Shown: in pieces, positions 25,327 through 34,457 of the stretch
Position numbering within the stretch: position 1 is the first letter of the stretch
How the letters are laid out: each line of letters opens with the position of its first letter
Assembly (NCBI RefSeq): GCF_022811605.1
Contig: NZ_CP094533.1
Span: 3,038,001-3,102,000, forward strand
Length of the DNA: 64,000 bases
Direction of reading: 5' to 3'
From: Agromyces soli
Lineage (GTDB): Bacteria > Actinomycetota > Actinomycetes > Actinomycetales > Microbacteriaceae
Notes under the pieces: model-generated
What the model was told of the DNA's origin: nothing
The model's input: the letters and a program-made list of their open reading frames with translations, nothing else
The model's database searches: none
Program-made: the position numbers and the translations under genes

Positions 25327-25389
25327 GGCTCGATTCTCCCTCGGCCGCGGCCGTGAGGCGAGCCCGGAGGCGGATCGGTGCGGACGGAG

Positions 25390-25463
25390 TAGGGCGGACG
25401 GGACTTGAACCCGTGACCGATGGATTATGAGTCCACTGCTCTGACCAGCTGAGCTACCGCCCC
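25390..25463 (-). tRNA. tRNA with CAT anticodon (elongator Met or Ile2)
   Basis: A 74-nt cloverleaf: acceptor GGGGCGG with CCGCCCT and discriminator A, D arm GCTC-AGCTGGTCA-GAGC, anticodon stem GTGGA/TCCAT with loop CTCATAA, T arm ACGGG-TTCAAGT-CCCGT. It lacks initiator features (position 1-72 is G-T, no GGG/CCC anticodon stem), so it is either elongator tRNA-Met or the lysidine-modified tRNA-Ile2; sequence alone does not decide for me. CCA is not encoded. Confidence 0.93.
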
Positions 25464-25472
25464 CTGCGCCGG

Positions 25473-26723
25473 TCAGTCCTCGCGGGCCGCCGACGCCGGA
25501 TCGGTGGCCGGGTCGGCCACCGCCTCACCACGATACAGACTCTCGAACGTCGCGAGCGTGCGCTGGATGTCGTGCGCCTCGATGAGCCGCATCGAGCCCT
25601 CCTTGAGGCGGCGCAGCTCGGCCGGGTCGGCCTCGAGGACGGTGCGCAGCTTCGCCGCCAGGTCCTCGGGGTTCGACGGCTCGAAGAGGTAGCCGTTCTC
25701 GCCGTCGTGCACGAGGTGCGGCAGTGCCATCGCGTTCGCCGCGACGACGGGCAGGGCGGAGGCCATCGCCTCCATCGTGACGATCGACTGCAGCTCGGCG
25801 ATCGACGGCATCGCGAGCACCGTCGCCCGGTGGTACGCGTCGCGGAGCTCCTCGTCGGTGACGCGGCCGGTGAAGGTGACGCGATCGGCGATGCCCAGCT
25901 CGTCGGCGAGGTGCTGGAGCGCCTTCAGCTGGTCGCCGCCGCCGACGATCTCGATCTTGGCGTCGAGCTCGGCGGGCAGCAGCAGCGCGGCGCGCAGCAG
26001 CACGTCGATCTGCTTCTCGCCCGTCACCCGGCCGACGAAGAGGATGCGGTTCTCGGTGCGCGGCTCCCAGTTCGGCGAGTACTTGTGCGCGTCGATGCCG
26101 CAGGAGATCGCGTGCACGCCCCGGAGGCCGGTGTAGCGCTCGAGGAACTCGGCGGCGCGACGGGTCGGCGTGGTCACGGACTCGGCGCGGCCGAAGGTGC
26201 GCTTCGCCGCCTTCCAGGCGAGCCCGACGGCCCACTCCTGCCACGCCTTGGGGATGAGCGTGAACTCGAGCATGTTCTCGGGCATGAAGTGGTTCGTGCC
26301 GACGATGCGGATGCCGCGCTTCTCGGCCTCGATCGACAGGCCGCGGCCCACGACGATGTGCGACTGGAAGTGCACGACGTCGGGCTGGACCTCGTCGAGG
26401 ATGCGGGCGGCGTTGCGCTTGATGCGCCACGGCAGCGCGAAGCGCAGCCAGTCGTGCGGGTACCAGCGCCAGCTGTAGAGGCGGTGGGCGACCAGCTCCT
26501 GCCCCTCGTGCACCTCGTTCCACGTGCCGTGCTTGCGGCTCGCGGCCGGTGCGACGACGTGCACCTCGTGCCCGCGCTCGACGAGGCCGGCGGCCAGCCG
26601 CTCGGCGAAGCGAGCGGCGCCGTTCACGTCGGGGGCGAAGGTGTCGGCCCCGATCAGGATGCGGAGCGGGCGCTTCGAGGCGGTGCCGAGCTCGGCGGGC
26701 GCCGGATCGGAAGAATCTGACAC
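25473..26723 (-). CDS. GT4-family glycosyltransferase
   Basis: A 416-residue GT-B glycosyltransferase likely acting on cell-envelope lipids or glycans with a GDP- or UDP-sugar. The N domain begins RILIGADTFAPDVNGAARFAERLAAGLVERGHEVHVV; HFQSHIVVGRGL and NHFMPENMLEF follow. The C domain has ILFVGRVTGEKQID and the donor-binding EX7E motif in PSIAELQSIVTMEAMASALPVV. The overall pattern resembles MgtA/PimB-like alpha-mannosyltransferases. A GTG start with GAGG upstream. A TAGACT -10 box is at 26814-26809. The C-terminal 15 residues are disordered. Confidence 0.9.
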   Translation of the reverse strand: MSDSSDPAPAELGTASKRPLRILIGADTFAPDVNGAARFAERLAAGLVERGHEVHVVAPAASRKHGTWNEVHEGQELVAHRLYSWRWYPHDWLRFALPWRIKRNAARILDEVQPDVVHFQSHIVVGRGLSIEAEKRGIRIVGTNHFMPENMLEFTLIPKAWQEWAVGLAWKAAKRTFGRAESVTTPTRRAAEFLERYTGLRGVHAISCGIDAHKYSPNWEPRTENRILFVGRVTGEKQIDVLLRAALLLPAELDAKIEIVGGGDQLKALQHLADELGIADRVTFTGRVTDEELRDAYHRATVLAMPSIAELQSIVTMEAMASALPVVAANAMALPHLVHDGENGYLFEPSNPEDLAAKLRTVLEADPAELRRLKEGSMRLIEAHDIQRTLATFESLYRGEAVADPATDPASAARED

Positions 26724-26808
26724 GTGGGAGGTTCCTCACAGTTCGAGCGTCGGGAACGGTTCGTCCCCCAGGTGGGCGCGCGAGGTCGGCGCGGCTGCAA
26801 CCGACCTT

Positions 26809-26865
26809 AGTCTACGCACGGCGCGGCGAACGGCTCGCCGCGCGCAGGTCATCCTGGAGGATGAC
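26809..26865 (-). promoter_or_regulatory. Hairpins after the DMT gene, and glycosyltransferase promoter
   Basis: On the minus strand, two hairpins (GGATGAC type at 26848-26865, and a 9-bp stem with loop ACGGC at 26821-26843) follow the DMT stop and probably terminate it. TAGACT (26814-26809) then serves as -10 box of the glycosyltransferase with a leader of about 80 bases. Confidence 0.45.
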
Positions 26866-26882
26866 GGATGGTCGCCCGCGGC

Positions 26883-27800
26883 TCAGAGCCGCGTCTGCGG
26901 GTGGTTGCGGGCGAGCATGAACACGCCGAAGACGGCGATCGCCCCGGCGAGGATGAACACCGGGATGGCCCAGATCGGCGCCTGCGACGCCTCGCCGAGC
27001 ACGACGATGCCGATCGCGACCGCGACCATCGGGTCGACGACGGTGAGGCCCGCGATGACGAGGTCCGGCGGGCCGGAGGCGTAGGCGTTCTGCACGAAGT
27101 AGGCGCCGAGCCCCGTCGCCGCGAGCAGGGCGATGACGCAGATCAGCGTGATCCACTCGAAGTCGCCCTGCTGGATGCGGCCGAGCACCACCTTGGCGAG
27201 GGTCGCCACGAAGCCGTACACGACGCCCGCCATGATGACGTAGAAGATGGCGCGCACGCGGTGCCGGAAGAAGACGAACGCCAGGCCGGCGAGCACGAGC
27301 ACGACGGCGAGGATCACGAGGATCGTGATGAGCTGCTGCTCGGTGACGGGCTTGTCGACCGCGGTGAAAGCGGCGACGCCGACGAAGAGGAACACGCCGC
27401 CGACGCAGAGCGCGATCGCGGTGATCGCCTTGCGGTTCAGCTTCACGTGGTTCACCTTCGAGTTCACGATGGAGGTGATCACGAGGGCGATCGCGCCGAG
27501 CGGCTGCACCACGATGAGCGGGGCGAAGTAGAGGCTCGACAGCTGGAAGACGACGGCGAGGCCGAGCATGAGCGTGCCGAGCACCCAGGACGGCCGGGCG
27601 AGCAGCAGCGCGAGCTGCTTGAGGCTCAGCCCCTTGCCGAGGCTGTCGGTGGTGTGCGACTCGACCTTGACGACGCCGCGGTGCTGGAACTGCGCCCCGA
27701 GCGACAGGAACACCGCGCCCGCGATCGCGAGCGGGATGCCGATGAACTGGTGCGGGTCGAGGGCGATCTGCTCGGTGAGCTCGCTCAGGTCCGGATCCAC
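26883..27800 (-). CDS. DMT-superfamily transporter
   Basis: A 305-residue integral membrane protein with ten predicted helices in two related halves, of the drug/metabolite (EamA/NIPA-like) type found in actinobacteria. Helix segments include IGIPLAIAGAVFLSLGAQFQHRG, SWVLGTLMLGLAVVFQLSSLYFAPLIVVQPLGAIALV in outline, and the second half GLGAYFVQNAYASGPPDLVIAGLTVVDPMVAVAIGI. The QPLGAIALV and VVDPMVAV positions correspond in the two repeats. The substrate is unknown. It starts with GTG seven bases after TAGGGT (leaderless), back to back with def. Confidence 0.85.
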   Translation of the reverse strand: MDPDLSELTEQIALDPHQFIGIPLAIAGAVFLSLGAQFQHRGVVKVESHTTDSLGKGLSLKQLALLLARPSWVLGTLMLGLAVVFQLSSLYFAPLIVVQPLGAIALVITSIVNSKVNHVKLNRKAITAIALCVGGVFLFVGVAAFTAVDKPVTEQQLITILVILAVVLVLAGLAFVFFRHRVRAIFYVIMAGVVYGFVATLAKVVLGRIQQGDFEWITLICVIALLAATGLGAYFVQNAYASGPPDLVIAGLTVVDPMVAVAIGIVVLGEASQAPIWAIPVFILAGAIAVFGVFMLARNHPQTRL

Positions 27801-27807
27801 GACCTCG

Positions 27808-27835
27808 ACCCTACCCGCTCGCGCCTCGATATCCT
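27808..27835. promoter_or_regulatory. Divergent leaderless promoters for DMT transporter and def
   Basis: TAGGGT on the minus strand (27813-27808) precedes the GTG at 27800 by seven bases; TATCCT (27830-27835) precedes the ATG at 27842 by six. The whole 41-base gap is used up by the two promoter cores. Confidence 0.5.
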
Positions 27836-27841
27836 TGCCGA

Positions 27842-28408
27842 ATGGCCGTGCTCCCCATTCGAATCACCGGCGACCCGGTGCTGCACTCCCCCGCCCGCCC
27901 CGTCGAGGCGATCGACGACGAGATCCGCACGCTCGTCGCCGACCTCTTCGAGACGATGGACGCCGCCCCGGGCGTCGGCCTCGCCGCCCCGCAGGTGGGC
28001 GTCGACCTGCGGGTCTTCACCTACGGCTGGACCGACGAGGAGGGCGTCCGCTGGCGCGGCGTGGCCATCAACCCCGAGCTGCTCATCTCTCCCCCGCCGG
28101 CCGGCGAGCCCGACCTCGACGAGGAGTCCGAGGGCTGCCTCTCGTTCCCGGGCGAGCGCTTCGGCCTGCGTCGCGCCGAGCGCGCGGTGCTCCGCGCCAC
28201 CGACCTCGACGGCGAGCGATACGAGATCGACGCGGAGGGGTGGCTCGCGCGCATCTTCCAGCACGAGTACGACCACCTCGACGGCGTGCTCTACACCGAC
28301 CGGCTCTCGCACGCCGACCGCAAGATCGTGACGAAGATCACGAAGAAGCTCGGCTGGGGCCGCCCCGGCGTCTCCTGGATGCCGGGCGTCGACGACCTCG
28401 AGGGCTGA
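27842..28408 (+). CDS. def: Peptide deformylase
   Basis: Removes the N-formyl group from nascent proteins, acting before Map. The 188-residue protein has the three classic motifs: GVGLAAPQVG, EGCLSFPGERFGL with the metal-binding Cys, and QHEYDHLDG with the HExxH site. The C-terminal extension (KKLGWGRPGVSWMPGVDDLEG) is common in actinobacteria. The ATG directly follows TATCCT by six bases. It converges on azlD with three bases between stops. Confidence 0.97.
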   Translation: MAVLPIRITGDPVLHSPARPVEAIDDEIRTLVADLFETMDAAPGVGLAAPQVGVDLRVFTYGWTDEEGVRWRGVAINPELLISPPPAGEPDLDEESEGCLSFPGERFGLRRAERAVLRATDLDGERYEIDAEGWLARIFQHEYDHLDGVLYTDRLSHADRKIVTKITKKLGWGRPGVSWMPGVDDLEG

Positions 28409-28411
28409 GGC

Positions 28412-28717
28412 TCAGCCGAAGGCGCGGATCGCCGCCGCGACGACCGCGGCCGCCGCGACCGCGACGATGAACGGCGCCCGGATGGCGTAGAGCGCGGCGG
28501 CGACGATGAGCGCGGGCACCCGCGCGTCGACGACGAGCGCCTGCCCGGCACCGAGCGTCTGCACGACGATGAGCGCCGCGAGCAGCGCGACCGTGAGGAG
28601 ATCCGCGATGCGCGCCGGACGCTCGCGCTCGAGGAAGCCGACCGGCACGAGGTAGCCGCCGAGCTTCAGCGCCAGCGTCGCGGCGGAGGCGATGAGGATG
28701 AGGTGCCAGGTCGTCAT
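28412..28717 (-). CDS. azlD: AzlD-type branched-chain amino acid exporter subunit
   Basis: A 101-residue protein with three or four helices (HLILIASAATLALKLGGYLVP, RIADLLTVALLAALIVVQTLG, ALIVAAALYAIRAPFIVAVAAAAVVAAAI in outline), the size and pattern of AzlD. With AzlC it forms a small exporter for branched-chain amino acids or analogues. The ATG overlaps the azlC stop as ATGA, showing translational coupling. It ends three bases from the def stop. Confidence 0.9.
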   Translation of the reverse strand: MTTWHLILIASAATLALKLGGYLVPVGFLERERPARIADLLTVALLAALIVVQTLGAGQALVVDARVPALIVAAALYAIRAPFIVAVAAAAVVAAAIRAFG

Positions 28718-29460
28718 GCGCGCCGCCTCCGGTCGAAGAGGTCGAACCAGCCGACGAGGAGGGCCACGAGCGCGGCGATCAGCACGGGCAGTCCGGGCAT
28801 GACGAAGGGCATCACCACCGCCGCGACCACGGCCGCGCCGACGGCCACGGCGCCGGCCTGGAACCGCTTCAAGCGCGGCCAGAGGAGGCCGAGGAAGGCC
28901 GCTCCGGCCGCGGCATCCAGTCCCCAGGCCCTCGTGTCGCCCATCGCGTCGCCGATGAGCGCGCCCGCCAGCGTCGTCAGGTTCCAGCCGACGAACACGA
29001 TCGCCCCGGTCAGCCAGAAGCCGAGCCGGGCGTTGCCCGGCAGCTTCTGCGCGAGCGCGACGGCGGTGGACTCGTCGATCGTGATCCAGGCGGCCAGCAC
29101 ATTGCGTGCCGGGCTGCCGCCGACGAGCGGCTTCATCCGCATGCCGTAGACGACGTTGCGGATGCCGAGCATCGCCGCCGTCGCGATGGCCGAGCCCCCG
29201 GCGGCCGCGCCGCCGGCGGCGAGGACGCCGACGAGCGCGAACTGGGAGCCGCCGGTGAACATGACGAGGCTCAGGAAGACCGTCTGCCACACGTCGAGGC
29301 CCGCCGCGACGGAGAGCGCGCCGAAGGAGATGCCGTAGATCGCCGTCGCGACGCCGACGGCGACGCTCTCGCGGATCGCCCGGGCGCGCTCTCCGGCCTC
29401 GTCGACGGCCTCGTCGGGCGTGAGCGCCGCCGCGTCGTCGCCGGCTGGACGTTCCTCCAC
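28714..29460 (-). CDS. azlC: AzlC-type branched-chain amino acid exporter
   Basis: A 248-residue membrane protein; the core starts at about residue 28 with RESVAVGVATAIYGISFGALSVAAGL and continues with the family hallmark SLVMFTGGSQFALVGVL, AAMLGIRNVVYGMRM, WITIDESTAVAL and GFWLTGAIVFVGWNL. The first 27 residues are acidic and disordered. GAGGAGG five bases before the GTG at 29460 gives the start. It forms an operon with azlD. Confidence 0.93.
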   Translation of the reverse strand: MEERPAGDDAAALTPDEAVDEAGERARAIRESVAVGVATAIYGISFGALSVAAGLDVWQTVFLSLVMFTGGSQFALVGVLAAGGAAAGGSAIATAAMLGIRNVVYGMRMKPLVGGSPARNVLAAWITIDESTAVALAQKLPGNARLGFWLTGAIVFVGWNLTTLAGALIGDAMGDTRAWGLDAAAGAAFLGLLWPRLKRFQAGAVAVGAAVVAAVVMPFVMPGLPVLIAALVALLVGWFDLFDRRRRA

Positions 29461-29549
29461 TGCACCTCCTCGGGCGCCCGCGCGCCGGTTCGCAGCATAC
29501 CCGGCGCCGGGCGGCGACCCGGCCCGGCTGCCGGCGCGGGTGGCCGGGC

Positions 29550-31796
29550 TCAGGCGGCCGGGGCCTCGAAGGTGAGCACGCGCGCGATATCGGTGACGGG
29601 GCGCTGCTCGCCGGCGAGCACCTCGAAGTCGAGGTGGTTCTGCTGCGGCACCACCGGGCAGGTCACGAAGTTCGTGAACGCGCAGGGCAAGGCGTGCAGG
29701 TAGTTGAAGTCGATGACGTCGATGCGCTCGCCCGCCTCGTCGGCGAACTGCAGCTCGACGACGCGACCGGCGCCGTAGGTGGTGCGCCCGCTCGTGAGAT
29801 CGCGAAGGTGGGCGACCGGCTGGACCCCGTGCGCCGTGTCCTTGCCGATGATCGCGAGCTCGTAGCCGCGCCCCTCGAACTCGAAGCGCAGGGTGCCGAT
29901 GCGCGCGGTCGTCTCGCGCACGCCCGACTCGACGGTGGGCTGCTCGACGTCCTCGCGAGCCGCGGGCGTGAAGCTCGCGGGGAGCCGCCACGCGGGGTCG
30001 TAGTCGTAGGCGGTCAGGCCGGAGAGGTCGACCCCCGCCGACGCCTCGGGGTCGCGGACGCGGATGGCGTAGAGCGGGTCGCCGCCGTCGCTCGTGCGGA
30101 CGATCGTCTCGACCTCGCTCCGGCCGAAGTAGACGGGCGCGCTCGTGCCGTGGCCGTAGGTCTGGTTCCGGCCGGGCCGGATCTCGACCGGTCCGCTCGG
30201 GTGCTCGCCGTCGACGACGAGGTTCGGCCCCTCGACCGGAGGCGTGTAGACGATCCGCCCATGCTCGACCGACCAAGTGCCGGGCAGCAGTTCGAACGTC
30301 TCGCCCCGCGAGGCGTCGGTGAGCCAGTACTGGGCGACGAGCGCGGTCCAGCCGTAGGGCCGGCCGAGCTCGGCGACGCGCGCGTGGCGCCACTCGCGCC
30401 ACTGTCCCTCGAGGTGTTCGATCGCTGGCATCGGGGTGGTTCCTTCTCTCGTGGTGGTTCGTGGTCGGGCGGCGGCCGCGCGGTGGATGAAGGCGCAGAT
30501 CTGCTCGAAGGAGTCGGCGCTCGCACGGGCGTTGCCCCGCGGGGTGCCGCCGTTCGAGTAGCGCACGCCGGAGACCGGGTGCACGCGCTCGATGTCGGTG
30601 CTCGGCAGATGCGGCAGGCCGATGCCGTGCCCGGCGTCCTCGTAGTCGAGGTGCAGGCGCTCGGCGCGGTGCCCGTGGCGGGCGAGGCTCGCGAGGGCCA
30701 TCCGCGATCCGCCGCTCGAGGGCCACGCCCGGTCGTCGAGCCCGGACACGCAGGCGACCGGCCCGGCGAAGCGTTCGATCGGGATGCGCGAGGCGAGCGC
30801 GAGCCGGCGGTCGCGGAGCCCGTCGACGTAGACGTCGGCGTGCCGCGTGGGGGGCGGCTCGTCGTTCCAGGGCTGCCAGTCGACCTCGGCGTTGTCGTGC
30901 CAGAGGTGTTCGAGCGGCTGCCCGCCGTGGGTCCAGCTCGGCCCGTCCCAGCCGTCGGCGGGGTCGGCCGCGCCCTGCGCGCCGAACACGTAGGCGCCGG
31001 GCACGAAGCCGGCGATCGCGAGGATGCGGTCGGGGAAGGTCGCCGCGAGCAGCAGCGAGAGCTCGCCGCCGCGCGACTGCCCGGTGACGATCGGCGCCCC
31101 GCCCGCGGGGTCGAGCTCGTCGCGCACGAACGCGATCGCGCGCTCGAAGTACTCGAGCGGGGTGCGCGAGAGGAAGTCCGGCAGGCCGGGGCCCCGGAAG
31201 TAGCCGAGCGCCAGCGCCTGGATGCCCCGTGCGGCATACTGGGCCGCCCGCGCCTCGTTGATGCCGCCGCCGGAGCCGTTCAGCACGATGGCGGTCGGGA
31301 ACGGCCCCGGCCCCGCCGGTCGGAACAGCGTGCCGACGAGCCCGTCCCGCCGGACTTCCCGGCGCTCGACCCCGGGCACGAGGAGCTGCTGCACGAGCTC
31401 GGCGTGCGCCTCGGCTCCGCCGGCCCCGGTGTCGCCGAGCTCCGGCAGCCCGGTGCCGGGCTCCTCTCGGGCGTGCAGCCGGGTGACGAGGGGCTCAGCG
31501 ACGTCGAGCGGTTCCGCGGGGCCGCTCGTGCCCGGCTCCCGGCGCTGCGCCCAGCAGAGGCCCATGGCGTCGGCCGTGCGGACGTCGCCCGAGACGGGCG
31601 CGTCGCGGTCGAGATCGATTCGGCCGTCCGCGTCCGCGAGATAGCTCGCCTGCGCCGCCCAATCCCCACCGCTGCGCCGAGTCGTCGCCCGGATCGTGAC
31701 GAGTGCCCCCGGCGCGGCGCCCCGGACGGTGATCGCGCGTCGCTGCCAGAGTGGCGCCACCGGCGGGTCGACCCGGAGTTCGAGCGCCCCGCTCAT
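29550..31796 (-). CDS. Acyl-CoA thioesterase/BAAT-type hydrolase fused in frame to DUF1684 protein
   Basis: A single open frame of 748 codons. Residues 1-455 are a bile-acid-CoA:amino acid N-acyltransferase/acyl-CoA thioester hydrolase: a beta-sandwich N domain (LELRVDPPVAPLWQRRAITV) and an alpha/beta-hydrolase with Ser241 in GQSRGGELSLLL and His in YEDAGHGIGLP. Residues 456-748 are a DUF1684 protein starting MPAIEHLEGQWREWR, with TYGHGTSAPVYFG and DFNYLHALPCAFTNF. The joint (ARPRTTTREGTTP) reads like intergenic DNA: GAGAAGGA lies about nine bases before the ATG at 30431, so a stop may have been lost and DUF1684 could also be made separately. The ATG at 31796 overlaps the Ldh2 stop. Confidence 0.82.
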   Translation of the reverse strand: MSGALELRVDPPVAPLWQRRAITVRGAAPGALVTIRATTRRSGGDWAAQASYLADADGRIDLDRDAPVSGDVRTADAMGLCWAQRREPGTSGPAEPLDVAEPLVTRLHAREEPGTGLPELGDTGAGGAEAHAELVQQLLVPGVERREVRRDGLVGTLFRPAGPGPFPTAIVLNGSGGGINEARAAQYAARGIQALALGYFRGPGLPDFLSRTPLEYFERAIAFVRDELDPAGGAPIVTGQSRGGELSLLLAATFPDRILAIAGFVPGAYVFGAQGAADPADGWDGPSWTHGGQPLEHLWHDNAEVDWQPWNDEPPPTRHADVYVDGLRDRRLALASRIPIERFAGPVACVSGLDDRAWPSSGGSRMALASLARHGHRAERLHLDYEDAGHGIGLPHLPSTDIERVHPVSGVRYSNGGTPRGNARASADSFEQICAFIHRAAAARPRTTTREGTTPMPAIEHLEGQWREWRHARVAELGRPYGWTALVAQYWLTDASRGETFELLPGTWSVEHGRIVYTPPVEGPNLVVDGEHPSGPVEIRPGRNQTYGHGTSAPVYFGRSEVETIVRTSDGGDPLYAIRVRDPEASAGVDLSGLTAYDYDPAWRLPASFTPAAREDVEQPTVESGVRETTARIGTLRFEFEGRGYELAIIGKDTAHGVQPVAHLRDLTSGRTTYGAGRVVELQFADEAGERIDVIDFNYLHALPCAFTNFVTCPVVPQQNHLDFEVLAGEQRPVTDIARVLTFEAPAA

Positions 31797-32797
31797 CGGA
31801 CGCCGCCCGTGGCGTCCGCGCCGAGGCCGAGCCATTCCGCGGTCGACTCGTCGAGCGCGACCCTGGCGGTCGGTGCGGGCTGCTCGGCCAGGGTGCTCGT
31901 CCGCGTCGGCAGGGCGTCGAATCGCGCCGGCAGGTGCCCGCCCGCCGCCTGCCACTCGTCCGCGAACCGCGCCGCGCCGGCGGCGACGTCCGCCGCACCG
32001 GTGCCGCTGGCGTCGACGGCGATCAGGATGGCCCCGCGCGTGCCGTCGGCGGCCCCGCGCCCGCCCGTCACGACGCCGGCGAGCAGCTCCACAACGAGTC
32101 CGGTGAGGGAGCCGAGCAGGCTCGCGGGAACGAGCGCGGCGAGGCGCGAAGCATCCGTCGTCGCGGCGCCGTCGGCGTCGATCGCGAGTCCGGCCGGCAG
32201 CGCGCGGCCCTCCGCGCGATGGCGACGGAGCGCCGCCATCGTCGCGGGCGCCGTGGCGTAGTCGACGACGAGCGGCGGCGTGTCGGGCCTCGGCACGGCG
32301 ATCGCGATCGGGTTCGTGCCGACGACGGCATGGGTGCCGCCCCACGGCGCGACGATCGGCGGCGCCTGAGCCGCGAGGAACGCGACGAACCCCTGCTCGG
32401 CGAGCTCGCGAGCGGCGAGCCCGAGCACGCCCAGCGCGCCCGCGCCGCGGATGCCCACGATCGCCGATCCGTTCGTCGTCGCGCGCTGCGCCGCGACCGC
32501 GGTCGCGCGGGCGAGCGCGAGGATGCCGGGCCGCCCCGAGGCATCGATGCTCGCCGTCGGCGCGTCGGAGACCGGCCCCGGTGGCTCGGCCTGTTGCGCC
32601 AGGCTCGACCCGGCGGCCAGCCGGCCGAGGTCCCGCCGGAGCATCCCGATGCCGAAGTCCGGCAGCCCGAGCAGCTCGGCCTCGACGAGCCAGCGCGAGG
32701 CGAGCTCGAGTTCGGCGAGCGGCGCCTCGGGCGCGGCCTTCCGGAGCCGGTCGAGGGCGAGCGCCTGCGCGGCGCCTGCGTCGAAGGAGATCGACAT
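31793..32797 (-). CDS. Ldh2/MdhC-family NAD(P)-dependent oxidoreductase
   Basis: A 334-residue member of the malate/L-lactate/sulfolactate/ureidoglycolate dehydrogenase family, which oxidises 2-hydroxy acids with NAD(P). ASRWLVEAELLGLPDFGIGMLRRDL near the N terminus, GIRGAGALGVLGLAARELAEQG, PIVAPWGGTHAVVGTNPIAIAVPRP and VVDYATAPATMAAL are the family marks; the usual substrate His/Lys residues are not all obvious, so activity is uncertain. It overlaps both neighbours' reading frames by ATGA-type joints or a few bases and belongs to the ABC transporter operon. Confidence 0.8.
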   Translation of the reverse strand: MSISFDAGAAQALALDRLRKAAPEAPLAELELASRWLVEAELLGLPDFGIGMLRRDLGRLAAGSSLAQQAEPPGPVSDAPTASIDASGRPGILALARATAVAAQRATTNGSAIVGIRGAGALGVLGLAARELAEQGFVAFLAAQAPPIVAPWGGTHAVVGTNPIAIAVPRPDTPPLVVDYATAPATMAALRRHRAEGRALPAGLAIDADGAATTDASRLAALVPASLLGSLTGLVVELLAGVVTGGRGAADGTRGAILIAVDASGTGAADVAAGAARFADEWQAAGGHLPARFDALPTRTSTLAEQPAPTARVALDESTAEWLGLGADATGGVR

Positions 32798-32808
32798 GCC
32801 GACCCCGC

Positions 32809-33686
32809 TCAGTACTTCACCCACGGCACGAGGCGTCGCTCGAGATAGCCCTCGAGCGCGGTCGCGCCGTAGCCGAGCGCCGAGATCGTCACGATGCCGA
32901 CGTACATCTTCGAGACCGCGAAGGTCGACCACGAGCTCCAGATGAGATAGCCGAGGCCGCTCTGCGCACCGACGAACTCGGACGCCGCGATGATCACGAA
33001 GGCGCCGCCGGTGGCGAGCTTGATACCCGTGAAGATCGAGGGCAGCGCGTAGGGCAGCGAGACGGTGAGCCGGCGCTGGATGCGCGAGGCCCCGTTCGCC
33101 CTGGCGACGTCGTCGAACAGCGGCGGCGTCTGCATGACGCCGCTCATCGTGTTGAAGAAGAGGTAGAAGAAGACGCCGATCGCGACGATGACGTACTTGC
33201 TCGTCTCGCCGAGGCCGAAGATCAGCAGGAGCAGCGGATAGATCGCGACCTTCGGGATGGGCAGGAGGCTCGAGAACACCGGCTCCAGCAGCAGGCGCAC
33301 CGAGCGGACCGACCCCAGCAGGAGGCCGAGCAGCACGCCGGGGATCGCGCCGAGCACGAAGCCGACCGCGATGCGCGACAGGGTCATCAGGATGTCCGCG
33401 ACGAGCTGCCCCGAGACGAGCAGGTTCACGAAGGTCTCGACGATCGCCGTCGGAGCGGGGAAGAACCGCGCGTCGAGGATGCCGAGCCGACTGAGCGCCT
33501 CCCAGACCACGAGCAGCAGCAGCGGCGTGTACGGGCCGATGCGACGGATCCACGGCGAACCGCGCTCCGCGCGCACCGCGGCGGCGAGAGTCACGCGGAT
33601 CTCCTCGCGATCGGCGGCGGTGACGGCCGGCCCGGGGCCCGCCTGGGCGGCGGACGCCCGCGCGGCGTTCGTCTGCGTGTCGGTGC

Positions 33687-33690
<4 letters not shown>
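32809..33690 (-). CDS. ABC transporter permease, SsuC/TauC type
   Basis: A 293-residue permease with six predicted helices after a 55-residue hydrophilic N terminus. YTPLLLLVVWEALSRLGILD begins the membrane region; the EAA-like cytoplasmic loop is VARANGASRIQRRLTVSLPYALPSIFTGIKLA. SEFVGAQSGLGYLIWSS is typical of the nitrate/sulfonate/taurine importer class. It starts at GTG with the ATPase stop overlapping it (GTGA), so translation is coupled. Confidence 0.92.
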
Positions 33691-34453
<763 letters not shown>

Positions 34454-34457
<4 letters not shown>

